DNA of 64,000 bases from Paenibacillus sp. FSL H7-0331 (GTDB lineage: Bacteria; Bacillota; Bacilli; Paenibacillales; NBRC-103111). The translations under genes were made by a program, and so were the position numbers. The notes under the pieces were generated by a model. It saw nothing but the letters and a program-made list of their open reading frames with translations. It did no database searches and was not told where the DNA came from. Location of the stretch: assembly GCF_001956045.1 (NCBI RefSeq), contig NZ_MRTH01000005.1, positions 124,001 through 188,000 on the forward strand, in the 5' to 3' direction. Within the stretch, counting starts at the first letter, position 1. Every line of letters begins with the position of its first letter. Of the stretch, positions 25,794 to 36,177 are shown in pieces.

Positions 25794-25890
25794 GGAGGGT
25801 AAGCATCAAATGGTAACCATCAATAAAAAGCGATTGAAGAAAGGAGGGTAGCATCAAATGGTAACCATCAATAAAAAGCGATTGAAGGAA
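25794..25890 (+). repeat. 49-bp tandem duplication of ribosome binding site and gene start
   Basis: Copy 1 (25794-25842) and copy 2 (25843-25890) are nearly identical, starting GGAGGGTA and running through the start codon and first codons of the permease gene. Copy 1 has one extra A and a late base change. It therefore encodes a 13-residue peptide (25810-25851, MVTINKKRLKKGG) that stops 6 bases before the true ATG at 25858, and both copies carry a full ribosome binding site. Confidence 0.9.
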
Positions 25891-26760
25891 AATTTCCCAC
25901 TGTTTATCATGTTTACCCCTGTGTTATTGTTTTTTGTTATTTTCAAATATATACCTATGCTAGGACTGATTATTGCTTTCAAGGATTACAACCTGTATCA
26001 AGGTTTTCTCGACAGCCCATGGGTAGGACTTAAGCACTTTCATTATATTTTCTCGAATCCCGAAACGGTTCGAATTGTGAAGAATACCTTTGTGTTAAGT
26101 TTAACGGGCATTTTATTTGGCTTTCCATTGCCAGTTATTTTGGCTATTCTCTTAAACGAAGTACGCAGGATGTGGTTCAAACGATCGATCCAAACATTGA
26201 TTTATTTACCTCATTTTTTTTCATGGGTCATTATCAGCGGGTTTGTTTTCACGATATTTAATCAGGAAACAGGCATTGTTAATCATGTAATTGAACGGTT
26301 AACCGGAGAGACCTATGCGTTTCTTTATCACAATTTCTCCTGGTGGTCGATATTTATCGGATCGGCGTTATGGAAAGAAACCGGGTTTTCAGCGATCATC
26401 TATCTGGCAGCAATAACAAGCATCGATACCAGCTTATATGAAGCGGCCAACCTGGACGGTGCTAATAAATGGAAGCAAATTTGGCATATTACGATTCCTG
26501 GACTGGCTTCGACCATGATTCTTATTCTGATTATTTCCTTGGGGCGTGTAATGGAGGTTGGATTTGATCAAGTGTATGTATTGCGAACGCCTGTCGCGAC
26601 TCTATCGGACGTCATTAGCACTTACATATATCGGATTGGTGTACAGAATTCACAATTCAGTCTGACAACTGCACTGGGCTTATTTGAATCATGTATCGGA
26701 TTAATTCTGGTGCTGACTGCCAATCAAATCGCGAAACGTTATAACCAGAGCTTATGGTAG
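25858..26760 (+). CDS. LplB-type ABC permease (second importer)
   Basis: Channel subunit of 300 residues, six predicted helices, EAA loop YEAANLDGANKWKQIWHITI (about 195-214). FKYIPMLGLIIAFKDYN near 23-40 places it in the LplB group. It closely resembles the permease at 40330, so the two importers are paralogues. Translation starts in the second copy of a 49-bp tandem duplication. It lies downstream of the promoter element shared with the AraC-type regulator, and the partner permease follows after 13 bases. Confidence 0.9.
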   Translation: MVTINKKRLKENFPLFIMFTPVLLFFVIFKYIPMLGLIIAFKDYNLYQGFLDSPWVGLKHFHYIFSNPETVRIVKNTFVLSLTGILFGFPLPVILAILLNEVRRMWFKRSIQTLIYLPHFFSWVIISGFVFTIFNQETGIVNHVIERLTGETYAFLYHNFSWWSIFIGSALWKETGFSAIIYLAAITSIDTSLYEAANLDGANKWKQIWHITIPGLASTMILILIISLGRVMEVGFDQVYVLRTPVATLSDVISTYIYRIGVQNSQFSLTTALGLFESCIGLILVLTANQIAKRYNQSLW

Positions 26761-26773
26761 GAGGGACTTCAGA

Positions 26774-27649
26774 GTGAAAACCAGCAAGGGAGAACACGTT
26801 TTTTTCACCGTTAATTACGTTTTTTTGGCTTTATTCGGGATTAGTGCATTGGTGCCCTTAATCAATATTTTGGCAGTCTCATTGAGTGATAGTTCTGCCA
26901 TTATCTCGGGAAAGGTGTCGATTTGGCCGATCGGTTGGAACATCGAAGCCTATAGGCAGCTTATCGAAGGAACAAGAATTATTCACGCTTTGAAAAATAG
27001 TATCATCATAACAGTGGTTGGTGTTGCCCTGAGTATGTTATTTACAATATTGGCTGCTTATCCATTGTCTAGAAATACATTCTATGGCAGACGTTTCTTT
27101 ACATTGGTGATTGTGTTCACGATGTTGTTCGGCGGTGGATTGATCCCAAGCTTTATGGTCATCAAAGAATTGGGGTTGATTAACTCTTACGCTGCGATCT
27201 GGCTGCCGTCCTTGGTTAGCGCATTCAATATGATGATTATGCGAACATTCTTCCTCAATATTCCCTCTGAACTAGAAGATGCCGCACGAATGGACGGATG
27301 CGGAGAATACAGAATGCTGCTGCAGATTTTTCTCCCGCTCTCCTTACCAGTCCTTGCCACGTTGACTTTGTTCTATTCTGTAGGGTATTGGAACCAGTTT
27401 CTAACAGTGCTCCTGTACATCAATGATGCTAAGAAATACAACCTTACTGTACTTGTGCAGAATATGGTGGCAAGTCAGCAGCTGCTTCAGCAAATCAATA
27501 CATTTCAAGCGGAAGACTCGGTTTCTATGACACCAGAAGCGATCAAAGCAGGAGCAGTTGTGATTTTGCTGCTACCCCTAATGATCGTGTATCCATTCTT
27601 GCAGAAATATTTTGTAAAAGGTGCCTTAGTTGGAGCAGTTAAGGGATAG
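26774..27649 (+). CDS. LplC-type ABC permease (GTG start)
   Basis: Second channel subunit, 291 residues, six predicted helices, EAA loop SELEDAARMDGCGEYRMLLQ (about 173-192), C-terminus KYFVKGALVGAVKG. The start is GTG with AGGAGGGA 8 bases upstream. It closely resembles the permease at 41306 of the third importer (both open with a KGE..FFxVNYV segment). The binding lipoprotein follows after 118 bases. Confidence 0.9.
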   Translation: MKTSKGEHVFFTVNYVFLALFGISALVPLINILAVSLSDSSAIISGKVSIWPIGWNIEAYRQLIEGTRIIHALKNSIIITVVGVALSMLFTILAAYPLSRNTFYGRRFFTLVIVFTMLFGGGLIPSFMVIKELGLINSYAAIWLPSLVSAFNMMIMRTFFLNIPSELEDAARMDGCGEYRMLLQIFLPLSLPVLATLTLFYSVGYWNQFLTVLLYINDAKKYNLTVLVQNMVASQQLLQQINTFQAEDSVSMTPEAIKAGAVVILLLPLMIVYPFLQKYFVKGALVGAVKG

Positions 27650-27767
27650 AGGCTGTTATGGATTGCTAGGGTGATGTCAATCGATTAGAGTGTATGGAAT
27701 GGAGTAGGAATAGGCAAGGGTATCAATGCTCGGAGAAATGAACGAAACATAATCAGGAGGGTTAAAT

Positions 27768-29459
27768 ATGAATGGGATAAAAGCCGAATATAGTACAAAA
27801 ATAAGGATCGTTTTGGCATTGGCATTGGTTTTTGTAATTATGAACGGTTGCTCCAACAGTAAGGATAACACAGCAAGTGATACAGCTTCTCCAGACGCGA
27901 GCGCATCCGGACAGTCGACTGAACCGGCGACAAAGAAGCCGAAATCGAAAATATCGGTTTCCGTCTATGACCGGGGGACTGTACCAGCCGCCGAAGGCAC
28001 CATAGACGACAACCGCTGGAGCAAATGGATCAATACTAACGGACCGGCAAATGTAGGGTTTGTCCCGATTCCACGCTGGGAATCGCTGCCGAAGCTGAAT
28101 ACTTTGTTTGCCTCGGGATCGGCTCCTGATTTAATCTTTGAATTTGATGCAAAAATTAAAAATCAGTTTCTTGCGCAAAAGCAGTTTATGCCAATAGATG
28201 ATATGGTCAGCAAAAGTGTGGAATATAAAAAATTTCTTGAGCAAAATCCAGGCGTCAAGAAATTGGCTATGAATGAAGATGGCAAGATGTATTATTTTGG
28301 CCGTGTGGTTGGTCCTACGCTGAATGTGGGACTGGTGATTCGGGAGGATTGGTTGGAAAATCTGGGTTTGAGGTCTCCGACAACCCCTGAAGAGCTATTG
28401 GCTGTTTCTAAGGCGTTTACTGAACGGGATCCGGACGGCAACGGGAAGAAGGATACATTCGGTTACCATCTAAGCTTCATCGGCGGGGGAGTAATCGATC
28501 GTATGTACAATAGTGGTGAAATCCCAGACGGCATGCTCCTAAATAATGGAGAGCTCGTTCGGCAGTGGGATAATTCCAAAGCTGCTCTGCAATTGAAGAA
28601 GCAGCTGTTCGATGCAGGAACGGTAGATAAAGACTTCCTGACAGATAAAGGGGAAAAGGCGCTTCAGGATTTTGTCAACGGCAAGCTTGGTATTTACGGT
28701 ATTAATAATATCAACGCAATCAGTGTGGGATACAAAAATTTCGAAACGTTACGTAAAAATAATCCAAATGCCAAAATTAAATTTATTCCATTTCCAACGA
28801 CAGCATACGGTTCATACAGCTGGGGCTGGGAACCGATTCAGATGGTAGCGGCGGTAAATGCGAAAGCCAAGAATCCTCAGGCTGTTATGGACTATATGGA
28901 CTTTCTTACCAAGGATTCGACGCAATTGTCTTTGACATATGGTGTCGAAAATGAACATTGGAAGATGGGAGAGGATGGTTGTCCGAAGCAGATTGATCCG
29001 GCCAAATCAAAAGCTGAGGTGGACTATAACGGAGATTTCCGAATTCAGGCCAACATAGGGATAGGTTTGATTGCCAAATGCGCGCAACTGGAAAAAGTAT
29101 ACGATGTGAAAATTCCGCTGCAGAAGGAATATCTGGATCTACTCCTTCAGCAAGCGAAGCCTGCTTATTTAAATCCAGAGCGTCCTTTCAACGGATTCAC
29201 AGCTTCGGGTTATAATCCGGCCCTTCCACAAGATTTATCGGCTTTATCGGCTTCATTAACGCAATCGATCAACGATATTTTCAACAAAGCAATTGTAAGC
29301 GGTGCTTCTTATTCCGTGGATCAGGCGATAAACGATGCTAAAATAGCCTGGAGCAAAGGCAGCGGAGACAAAATCGAGGCATGGTACAAAGACTGGTACG
29401 CCAAGAATAAAGATAAAATTTACACAACAGCAGAAATATACAAGCAGTATGTAAAGTAG
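27768..29459 (+). CDS. LplA-type solute-binding lipoprotein (second importer)
   Basis: Binding protein of 563 residues. Hydrophobic signal and Cys28 in VIMNGC; the -3 Met and -2 Asn make this an unusual lipobox, though the position fits a lipoprotein. The mature protein opens with a Ser/Thr-rich spacer and ISVSVYDRGTVPAAEG, and contains DPDGNGKKDTFGYH near 225. It aligns along its length with the 569-residue lipoprotein at 42236 (YDRGAVPASEG, DNRWTKWINQNGPANV), so both probably bind related oligosaccharides. AGGAGGG stands 7 bases before the ATG. The next gene encodes a giant secreted carbohydrate-active protein. Confidence 0.87.
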   Translation: MNGIKAEYSTKIRIVLALALVFVIMNGCSNSKDNTASDTASPDASASGQSTEPATKKPKSKISVSVYDRGTVPAAEGTIDDNRWSKWINTNGPANVGFVPIPRWESLPKLNTLFASGSAPDLIFEFDAKIKNQFLAQKQFMPIDDMVSKSVEYKKFLEQNPGVKKLAMNEDGKMYYFGRVVGPTLNVGLVIREDWLENLGLRSPTTPEELLAVSKAFTERDPDGNGKKDTFGYHLSFIGGGVIDRMYNSGEIPDGMLLNNGELVRQWDNSKAALQLKKQLFDAGTVDKDFLTDKGEKALQDFVNGKLGIYGINNINAISVGYKNFETLRKNNPNAKIKFIPFPTTAYGSYSWGWEPIQMVAAVNAKAKNPQAVMDYMDFLTKDSTQLSLTYGVENEHWKMGEDGCPKQIDPAKSKAEVDYNGDFRIQANIGIGLIAKCAQLEKVYDVKIPLQKEYLDLLLQQAKPAYLNPERPFNGFTASGYNPALPQDLSALSASLTQSINDIFNKAIVSGASYSVDQAINDAKIAWSKGSGDKIEAWYKDWYAKNKDKIYTTAEIYKQYVK

Positions 29460-29472
29460 GCTTACACGACAG

Positions 29473-29686
29473 TTGATTAACCAAAATATAGCAGTATACA
29501 AGTCTACCACGTTTACAAACCTAGTTCAAACTCTTCTGAAAGAAGAGGATGCGCAAAAAATTCTTAGGCGAGTTGGGTTATGAAGATACGGCACGTAAAT
29601 TCATAGCCCATCAGTTGCTCTTATTCTTTATGAACGCTGCTTTAGCGGATTTCAATAATGAAAGGGGAGATTTGTATGGGAAATAA
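29473..29686 (+). pseudogene. Degenerate transposase N-terminal remnant (IS4-like)
   Basis: Two short overlapping frames, 29473-29583 (ending EEDAQKILRRVGL) and 29549-29686 (starting MRKKFLGELGYEDTARKF), join across a frameshift near 29560-29578. Together they give a continuous sequence of the type LLKEEDAQKILRR..GYEDTARKFIAHQLLLFFM, which I recognise as resembling the N-terminus of IS4-group transposases. The rest is lost. The fragment runs over the ribosome binding site and start codon of the giant secreted protein at 29676, so that gene's expression signals sit inside insertion-sequence DNA. Confidence 0.45.
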
Positions 29687-32600
29687 GATCAGCTTGTCAG
29701 GGATTCTTGTGGCTCTATGTATCTTGTCTATTTGGATGGTAAATCAATGGGGAGCTTCTACCGCTCATGCAGAAATGGTAGCTTCGCCCAAAGCGGAGTA
29801 CCTATTGGATGAGGATTTTTCTGTCATGACTACTGGATATGATCCCAATGATGTCGTGGCTAGTGGATGGGATACAAGAAAGGCGGGAGGGGCGATTTCC
29901 TACGGCTATAACAGCTGGTTTAAAATTAGCGATATCAGTAATGTACTTCCCGTATCCATGACTAAAAAAATTCGTCCGCAGCATTCTGGCAAGCTCACCT
30001 TGGAATACAGATTTAGAATGCCTGCTATTGTAAATGAAGTAAAGTGGCAGCTTCGTAGTGGAGAAGTGGAAGGGGTTAGCCTTGAGGTAAAGAATGGCAA
30101 GCTGAGTCTGGCAACTGGAGTGACCTGGTATGACCTCCAGACGCTTACCGCCGATGTGGAATATGGGGTTAAAGTAATTGCTGACCTCGAAGCCAACAAC
30201 GTGCAGGTTTATGTCAACGGCCTGTTAAAGGCAACGGAAAAAGGCTTTACCCATAGTGTAGAGTCGATTGACAACTTTCTTGTGATTACAGGCGATGTGA
30301 CTACGGGCGAAATGTATTTTTCACCGGTCAAGATTCATAAAGGCTATGTCATTAATGAAAGGTTCCTTTCTACCGTGGAAGGACCGCTGCCACAGGACTG
30401 GAGCACACAGCCTAATGGGGGTGCGATTGCCGTTGAAAAAATGAATAATTCAAAAGCTCCGGATGTGTTTAGCTTAAAAATGGATGCAGCCAACGCGAAT
30501 GGAGCTATGCAAATAGGGCGATCTGTTCCTTCCCAAGAAGGACGCCTGGTTATTGAGTATAAGGTTTTGATGCCAACGCAATTGGATGGCTTCTCCATGG
30601 AACTAAAAGGTGGAGAATCAACAGCCTTCCAATGGCTGACACAAGACGGAAAATTCTCCTATAAAAACGCTGCTGGCCAATATATAAATTTTTATGATTA
30701 TATACCCAACCTCTGGTACCATGTAAAGCTTAAAATGAATACGCTTACAAATAAAGCGGATCTTTATTTGAACGGCAAGCTGAAGGTAGAACAATTGGAT
30801 GTACTGGCGAGCAGTGTTGATCTTGTCAGCTTTGCCATTGCCGCCTCCAATCACGGAAGTATGTCCTTGGATGATATTCTTTTGTACCAAGAGGCTGAGG
30901 AGCCTGCGGATTATGTAACTGCCCCTGTGCCGGTGGCCAAGGAAGGGGATGCCTTAGTTGGTGCCCAGGCCTGCTCCTTGTGGAGAGAAGGGCAGCATTT
31001 GGGATGGGAACGGATCCAGCCTTACCCAGAAAGAGTTCCGGTGCTTGGCTTTTATGACGAAGGAAACCCGGAGGTAGCGGACTGGGAAACGAAGTGGATG
31101 GTAGAGCATGGAGTCGACTTCCAGATGTATTGCTGGTACAGGCCAACGGGATCGGAAGGCAAGCCGATTAAGGACCCACGTCTGGGAGCGGCGCTTCATG
31201 ATGGCTACTTTAATGGTAAATATAGTAACCAGACGGATTTTATGATCATGTGGGAGGCTGCTGCCTCCAAGGTAAGCGGAAGCGACGATTTCAGGAATAA
31301 CCTGGTGCCCTACTGGATGGAATATTATTTCAAAGACCCGAGATATCTGGTCGTCGACAACAAGCCGGTTATTGGTATATATGGCTATACCCCTTTGAAA
31401 AATAGTCTGGGCGGCACGGCAGAGTCATTTAGGGTGGAAATGGACTATTTAAGGCAAGCCTGCAAAGACGCTGGCTTTGATGATGTGATTATTCTGATAT
31501 CCAGTTCAGGTGCGGATTCTGCCATGATGAGCGATATGCAGAATGCGGGTATGGATGCTGTGTTTGCCTACTCCTGGGGCGCGCTTGCCGGGAGAGAAGC
31601 CCTCCAGAAGTCTAAGTTGGAGCAGCAAAGGGATGTAGGGATAATGGATGTGATCCCCGTTATCAGCATGGGCAGGGATGATAGCGCTTGGGGCGGAGCG
31701 CGGGGGTATTATGCAACACCCCAGGAATTTCAATCAACGGCACAATGGGTAAAAGACAGCTTTATACCCTCTTTACCGGAAGAAAGCCCGGGCCGCAAAA
31801 TCATATTGCTCGATAATTGGAATGAATACGGGGAGGGTCACTTTATTCTGCCAGCCGGGTTAAACGGATTTGGATATCTGGATGCAATCCGGGAAGTATT
31901 TACAGCGGGAGGTATGCACACGAATGTTGTGCCTACACCCGAGCAAAAGGATAGAGCCCGGGGCTTATACCCGGAAGGCAGAACCGTCCTCCCTTCCAAA
32001 GCGGTTGAACCTCCGCCCCTAACTAATAATGGCAGTATCCAGTACAGCAAATTATGGGATTTCAATACGGCTGGAGACAGCGAGGGCTGGACGATAGCTA
32101 AACAGGTCAACCCTGTAAGCATTGCGGGAGGTTATTATTCGGGTACATCAACGGGTAATGATCCCGGCATACTTTCACCCGATTCACTGGGGATTTCTGC
32201 GGAAGAGAATCCATATCTGCATATCCGTATGAAAAACAGTACTGCTGATATGGCAGGCAAGGTTTATTTTATCACCGAAAAGGATCAAGTCTGGAAAGAA
32301 GCCATGGCCGTCGATTTTTACGTCAATAATTATGACAGCAACTATTCGGACTACTATGTACCGATGTGGAGCATTGGTAACTGGACGGGAACTATAAAGG
32401 CGATCCGTGTTGACCCGATTACAACCACAGGTGATTTCAGTATTGACCGGATTGGCCTGGTGGCGGTTCCCATAGAGGGCATAAAGATGATGCTTGACGG
32501 AAAGCCGGCAACAACCTTAACACCTTTGGAAATCGTCGATGGCAGCGTTAGGGTGCCTCTGGTCGAGATTCTTAAGAAAACGAACATACCTTATGAATGG

Positions 32601-35600
32601 GATCATGAAGGCTCTATCCTCGCTGTAAAGGATAACAGTGTCATTCGGGTCGTATACGGACAAAGCACAGCCTATAAAGGAAATACACCCGTTAACCTGG
32701 AGCATGTGCCTATATGGACGGAAAGTGATTTGCTGGTTTCAATCGATGCGTTAGACGCATTGTTCGGCTTTCATTCGGTGTTGAAAGCACAGGAAGAAAC
32801 TTTGTATATTTTCAGCTCTCTGCCCAAAATTCTGGGAGATAATGTGTTAGTTGATCCAGGGATGGAAATGAGCATACTGCCCTATACCGGATCAAGGATC
32901 AGTACGGAATTAAGCACATCAGAATATCATTCCGGTCATCAGTCGGTCAAAATCACCAAAGAATATCCGTATGCAAAAATCTATTTTCCCGGCGTGGAAA
33001 ACGGGAAGGAATATTACTATTCCGCATGGGGGAAGCTGGCGCCAGGCTCAACTCTTGGAGAGAAGCTTCGTATATGTTTGCAGTACCAATTAGATGGTGT
33101 TACCAAGCAGGTGGTTATGGTAATAGGACCTGCGATGGATGCTACCAATTGGAAGCAGGTACAGGGCTATTTTAAGATGAATGAAGTCGGTGTTGTTTCC
33201 AATTTGACGATGTATCTATATACGGATTCTCCTGCGCTAGCCGATGCCTATTATCTGGATGACGTAGAAATCCGGCCTGTGACCTATTCCAATGACCCCA
33301 TCCCAGCTCGTGTATCTGGTGTCAGCCTGAACAATACAACTATGGAGATCGACGTAGGCAAGACAAGGCGATTGATGGCCACCATAGAGCCTCAAAATGC
33401 GGTAGAAAGGGCAGTCACATGGAGCTCAGACAACCCGCTGGTAGCTATTGTGGATGTGAATGGAGCCGTTTATGGAAAAAAAGAGGGAACGGCTACTATC
33501 ACGGTTACAACAGTGGATGGCGGCAAAACGGCTTCATCTGCGGTTACAGTCACAGAAGGGTATGTGGAAACCGTTGCATTGACAGTAAAGCCTGATGGAA
33601 CCGGCGATTTCATCTCTCCTAAGCTGGCTAACGATAGCATTCAGGATAGCAGTCCCGAAAAGCAATATATCATTCTGATCTATCCAGGTGTATATACGGA
33701 GAAAAACTGGGTGGTTAAGCCTTATACGACCCTTCGGGGAACTGACCGGGAAACGGTCATCCTAAAAGGAGAGAATAGTCCATCAGCCACTAACCTTGAG
33801 ATCACCAACCAATCAACCATATGGCTGAAGGGCACGGCCAATCTGGAGAACCTCACGATTACCGCCAGAAATATGAGGTATCCGGTTCATAGTGAGGACA
33901 GCGGCAATAATAAGGATGCGGTTCATATCGTGAAAAATTCCCATATCGAGCATTATGGCAATCTCGAAGCTGTTAATTATCGCAATAGCTGGGTGGCGGC
34001 TCATCCGGGTGTTACTCCACCGACAGATTTGGACCCGACCAAGGTATGGGGCGGGATCAGCGGGGTGGGTTCACATGCTTGGGGTTATGGTTCCGCGAGC
34101 GGTGTAAGGGAGACTGTTTATGGCAGTTCTTTTGTTTCGAAAGCTGACGGTTGGTATGTGCATAATCGCGAGGATTTCACCAAACCCCAAATCAATGTGA
34201 TCAACAACAGTCGAATCGTTTCCACGGAGACCCTGCAGCCTATTGTTATCCAATCCTTGGGCAGTGGAACGAACGATGAGGTCATCTTCAATAACACTGA
34301 AATTATAGGGACTTATATGGTTCAGAATGATTCGCCTTGGATTACGCAAAAACCGGAGAACCAATATGCGAACCATGCGGATTATAACGTTACTTTTACG
34401 AACAGCACACCGATCGGTTACGAGGATGGCCATAGGGGAAGGGCGCTGGCCTTGTTCAGCAGCTCCACAGGCAGCCAATCCTCTGTAAGGGTTAGCGGAG
34501 ATGCCGTGCCGGATATTCTGGGGACGTATGAAACCCGGGACGGAGGCGGTGGCCTGGATGGCTATCTATACGGATACTGGGATATATCGGGTATCAAGGT
34601 GGGCTTGAGTTCCAACATTGACGTCAATAACACGTTGGGAAGAAGACTCGGTGATGTTAGCGCCATTCATAAAACACTGCAAGTGACCTTTGAAAATGGA
34701 ACCACTAAAACGATCATTTTTAATGAAAATTATACGAATCAGCCCAACTCCTATGTATTGGGCAAAATTAATGAAGCTTTGGGCGTTTCAGGCAGAGCCG
34801 TGGAATATAATGTTACTGGTAGTGAATATTATCCGCAGGTATCGGATAAGCAATTAATTTTAAACAATTATACCCAAGTTGGGATTCCCCGATTTGCGGC
34901 TGTGCGATTTGATACCGACAATACTACCCTGCGGCTCATGAATGCCGCTGATGCTCCTGAAAGCTTTGTAGGCATCGCGCTGGAGCGAATTAAACCGGGG
35001 GCGTCGGGGAGAGTATTGACAGAAGGGATCATGAAAAGCAGTCAATTATATGGATTCTCAGGAAACGTAATTCAGGGAACCAAGATTTCAATTGGGACTC
35101 AGGCTGGAAGCCTGAAAGTAAGCTCGAATGGAATTGCACTGCTGGAGGGGATTCAGGCCAATTGGGCTTATTTTAAAGGAAATACGAATGGGGTTACCCC
35201 GCAGGATACGCCAGCGCCTCCCTTATTAGCCCCCTTGGTCGTAGTGCCGGGAAGCGTTCCGGGATCGACGAGTGTTACAGCAGCTGTATATACGTCGTCC
35301 AGTGTGACTGGATCGGTATACCAGTTATTTCTGCAGGTATCCCCAACCGCCATCCCCATACCCGGTACGCTAAGTGGAAGTGTGCCAGCGGATGCAATTG
35401 CATTGGAGAGTGGAGTGCCAAGCGAAATTCGTAATTTGGTACCGGGTCATTATATTGGAGTCTACGAAAAAAATGGATTAAGTGGCCGTATCAGTCATTT
35501 CAGTTATCATCATCTTCAAGCTGGGGATATCACTCCCAATTCGTCTGGAGAATCGCCTCCGAAAAGTAAAGCTGGACCAGGAAAACCCACTCTTTCGAAC

Positions 35601-36149
35601 AACAATGGTTACCATACAGGACTTCATGTGGGCAATTATAATGTTACGATGAATATGTGGTACGGAGATAACGGGAACTCCTATAAGCTTTATGAGAACG
35701 ATGTAGTGATTGATACGCGAATGCTCAAAGATGATACACCGCTAGCCCAGGCTTATACTACTGCAATTAACGGCAAGAAGAACGGTACGTATCGATATGT
35801 TGCGGAACTGTCCAATGCATTCGGCACAACGAGAAGCGATGTGATGGTTGTGACTGTAACGAACGCGAATCCAGGGAAACCGAATTTGTCCCATGATAAT
35901 TGGGGAGGATCGGGTAGCTTCAACGTAAAAATGGACTTGTGGTGGGGTACTAACGGTACCCAATATCGTTTGTTTGAGAACGGCGTGCTTATTGATACGC
36001 AAGCACTGACGGATCGATCGCCAAACGCCCAGTCTACGATGAAAGCTATAGCTAACAGAAGCATAGGCACATATGAGTACCGCGCCGAGCTTGTAAATGC
36101 TTCAGGAGTAACCTCAAGCGATACGATACGTGTAACGGTCAGTAAGTGA
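29676..36149 (+). CDS. Giant secreted modular protein: GH99-like, Ig-like, pectinesterase-like
   Basis: Exported protein of 2157 residues. Signal peptide about 1-32; two LamG-like sandwich domains about 40-200 and 220-410; a GH99/WbsX-like TIM-barrel about 428-735 (GFYDEGNPEVADWETKWM, LLDNWNEYGEGHFI); carbohydrate-binding-like region about 785-925; copper-amine-oxidase-type stalk repeat about 930-1045; CBM-like domain about 1057-1200; Big_2 Ig domain about 1210-1295; pectinesterase-like beta-helix about 1297-1608 (KPDGTGDFISP, YPGVYTEKNW); a segment near 1750-1830 like phage DUF2190 proteins; and two C-terminal modules (1967-2062, 2064-2157) like Ig modules of chitinases. AGGGGAG precedes the ATG. 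It probably cuts a complex glycan whose products enter by the importer upstream. Pectinesterase catalytic residues are not evident. Confidence 0.85.
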   Translation: MGNKISLSGILVALCILSIWMVNQWGASTAHAEMVASPKAEYLLDEDFSVMTTGYDPNDVVASGWDTRKAGGAISYGYNSWFKISDISNVLPVSMTKKIRPQHSGKLTLEYRFRMPAIVNEVKWQLRSGEVEGVSLEVKNGKLSLATGVTWYDLQTLTADVEYGVKVIADLEANNVQVYVNGLLKATEKGFTHSVESIDNFLVITGDVTTGEMYFSPVKIHKGYVINERFLSTVEGPLPQDWSTQPNGGAIAVEKMNNSKAPDVFSLKMDAANANGAMQIGRSVPSQEGRLVIEYKVLMPTQLDGFSMELKGGESTAFQWLTQDGKFSYKNAAGQYINFYDYIPNLWYHVKLKMNTLTNKADLYLNGKLKVEQLDVLASSVDLVSFAIAASNHGSMSLDDILLYQEAEEPADYVTAPVPVAKEGDALVGAQACSLWREGQHLGWERIQPYPERVPVLGFYDEGNPEVADWETKWMVEHGVDFQMYCWYRPTGSEGKPIKDPRLGAALHDGYFNGKYSNQTDFMIMWEAAASKVSGSDDFRNNLVPYWMEYYFKDPRYLVVDNKPVIGIYGYTPLKNSLGGTAESFRVEMDYLRQACKDAGFDDVIILISSSGADSAMMSDMQNAGMDAVFAYSWGALAGREALQKSKLEQQRDVGIMDVIPVISMGRDDSAWGGARGYYATPQEFQSTAQWVKDSFIPSLPEESPGRKIILLDNWNEYGEGHFILPAGLNGFGYLDAIREVFTAGGMHTNVVPTPEQKDRARGLYPEGRTVLPSKAVEPPPLTNNGSIQYSKLWDFNTAGDSEGWTIAKQVNPVSIAGGYYSGTSTGNDPGILSPDSLGISAEENPYLHIRMKNSTADMAGKVYFITEKDQVWKEAMAVDFYVNNYDSNYSDYYVPMWSIGNWTGTIKAIRVDPITTTGDFSIDRIGLVAVPIEGIKMMLDGKPATTLTPLEIVDGSVRVPLVEILKKTNIPYEWDHEGSILAVKDNSVIRVVYGQSTAYKGNTPVNLEHVPIWTESDLLVSIDALDALFGFHSVLKAQEETLYIFSSLPKILGDNVLVDPGMEMSILPYTGSRISTELSTSEYHSGHQSVKITKEYPYAKIYFPGVENGKEYYYSAWGKLAPGSTLGEKLRICLQYQLDGVTKQVVMVIGPAMDATNWKQVQGYFKMNEVGVVSNLTMYLYTDSPALADAYYLDDVEIRPVTYSNDPIPARVSGVSLNNTTMEIDVGKTRRLMATIEPQNAVERAVTWSSDNPLVAIVDVNGAVYGKKEGTATITVTTVDGGKTASSAVTVTEGYVETVALTVKPDGTGDFISPKLANDSIQDSSPEKQYIILIYPGVYTEKNWVVKPYTTLRGTDRETVILKGENSPSATNLEITNQSTIWLKGTANLENLTITARNMRYPVHSEDSGNNKDAVHIVKNSHIEHYGNLEAVNYRNSWVAAHPGVTPPTDLDPTKVWGGISGVGSHAWGYGSASGVRETVYGSSFVSKADGWYVHNREDFTKPQINVINNSRIVSTETLQPIVIQSLGSGTNDEVIFNNTEIIGTYMVQNDSPWITQKPENQYANHADYNVTFTNSTPIGYEDGHRGRALALFSSSTGSQSSVRVSGDAVPDILGTYETRDGGGGLDGYLYGYWDISGIKVGLSSNIDVNNTLGRRLGDVSAIHKTLQVTFENGTTKTIIFNENYTNQPNSYVLGKINEALGVSGRAVEYNVTGSEYYPQVSDKQLILNNYTQVGIPRFAAVRFDTDNTTLRLMNAADAPESFVGIALERIKPGASGRVLTEGIMKSSQLYGFSGNVIQGTKISIGTQAGSLKVSSNGIALLEGIQANWAYFKGNTNGVTPQDTPAPPLLAPLVVVPGSVPGSTSVTAAVYTSSSVTGSVYQLFLQVSPTAIPIPGTLSGSVPADAIALESGVPSEIRNLVPGHYIGVYEKNGLSGRISHFSYHHLQAGDITPNSSGESPPKSKAGPGKPTLSNNNGYHTGLHVGNYNVTMNMWYGDNGNSYKLYENDVVIDTRMLKDDTPLAQAYTTAINGKKNGTYRYVAELSNAFGTTRSDVMVVTVTNANPGKPNLSHDNWGGSGSFNVKMDLWWGTNGTQYRLFENGVLIDTQALTDRSPNAQSTMKAIANRSIGTYEYRAELVNASGVTSSDTIRVTVSK

Positions 36150-36177
36150 AGACCCGCTTGTGCTAGGCTTACAAGTA

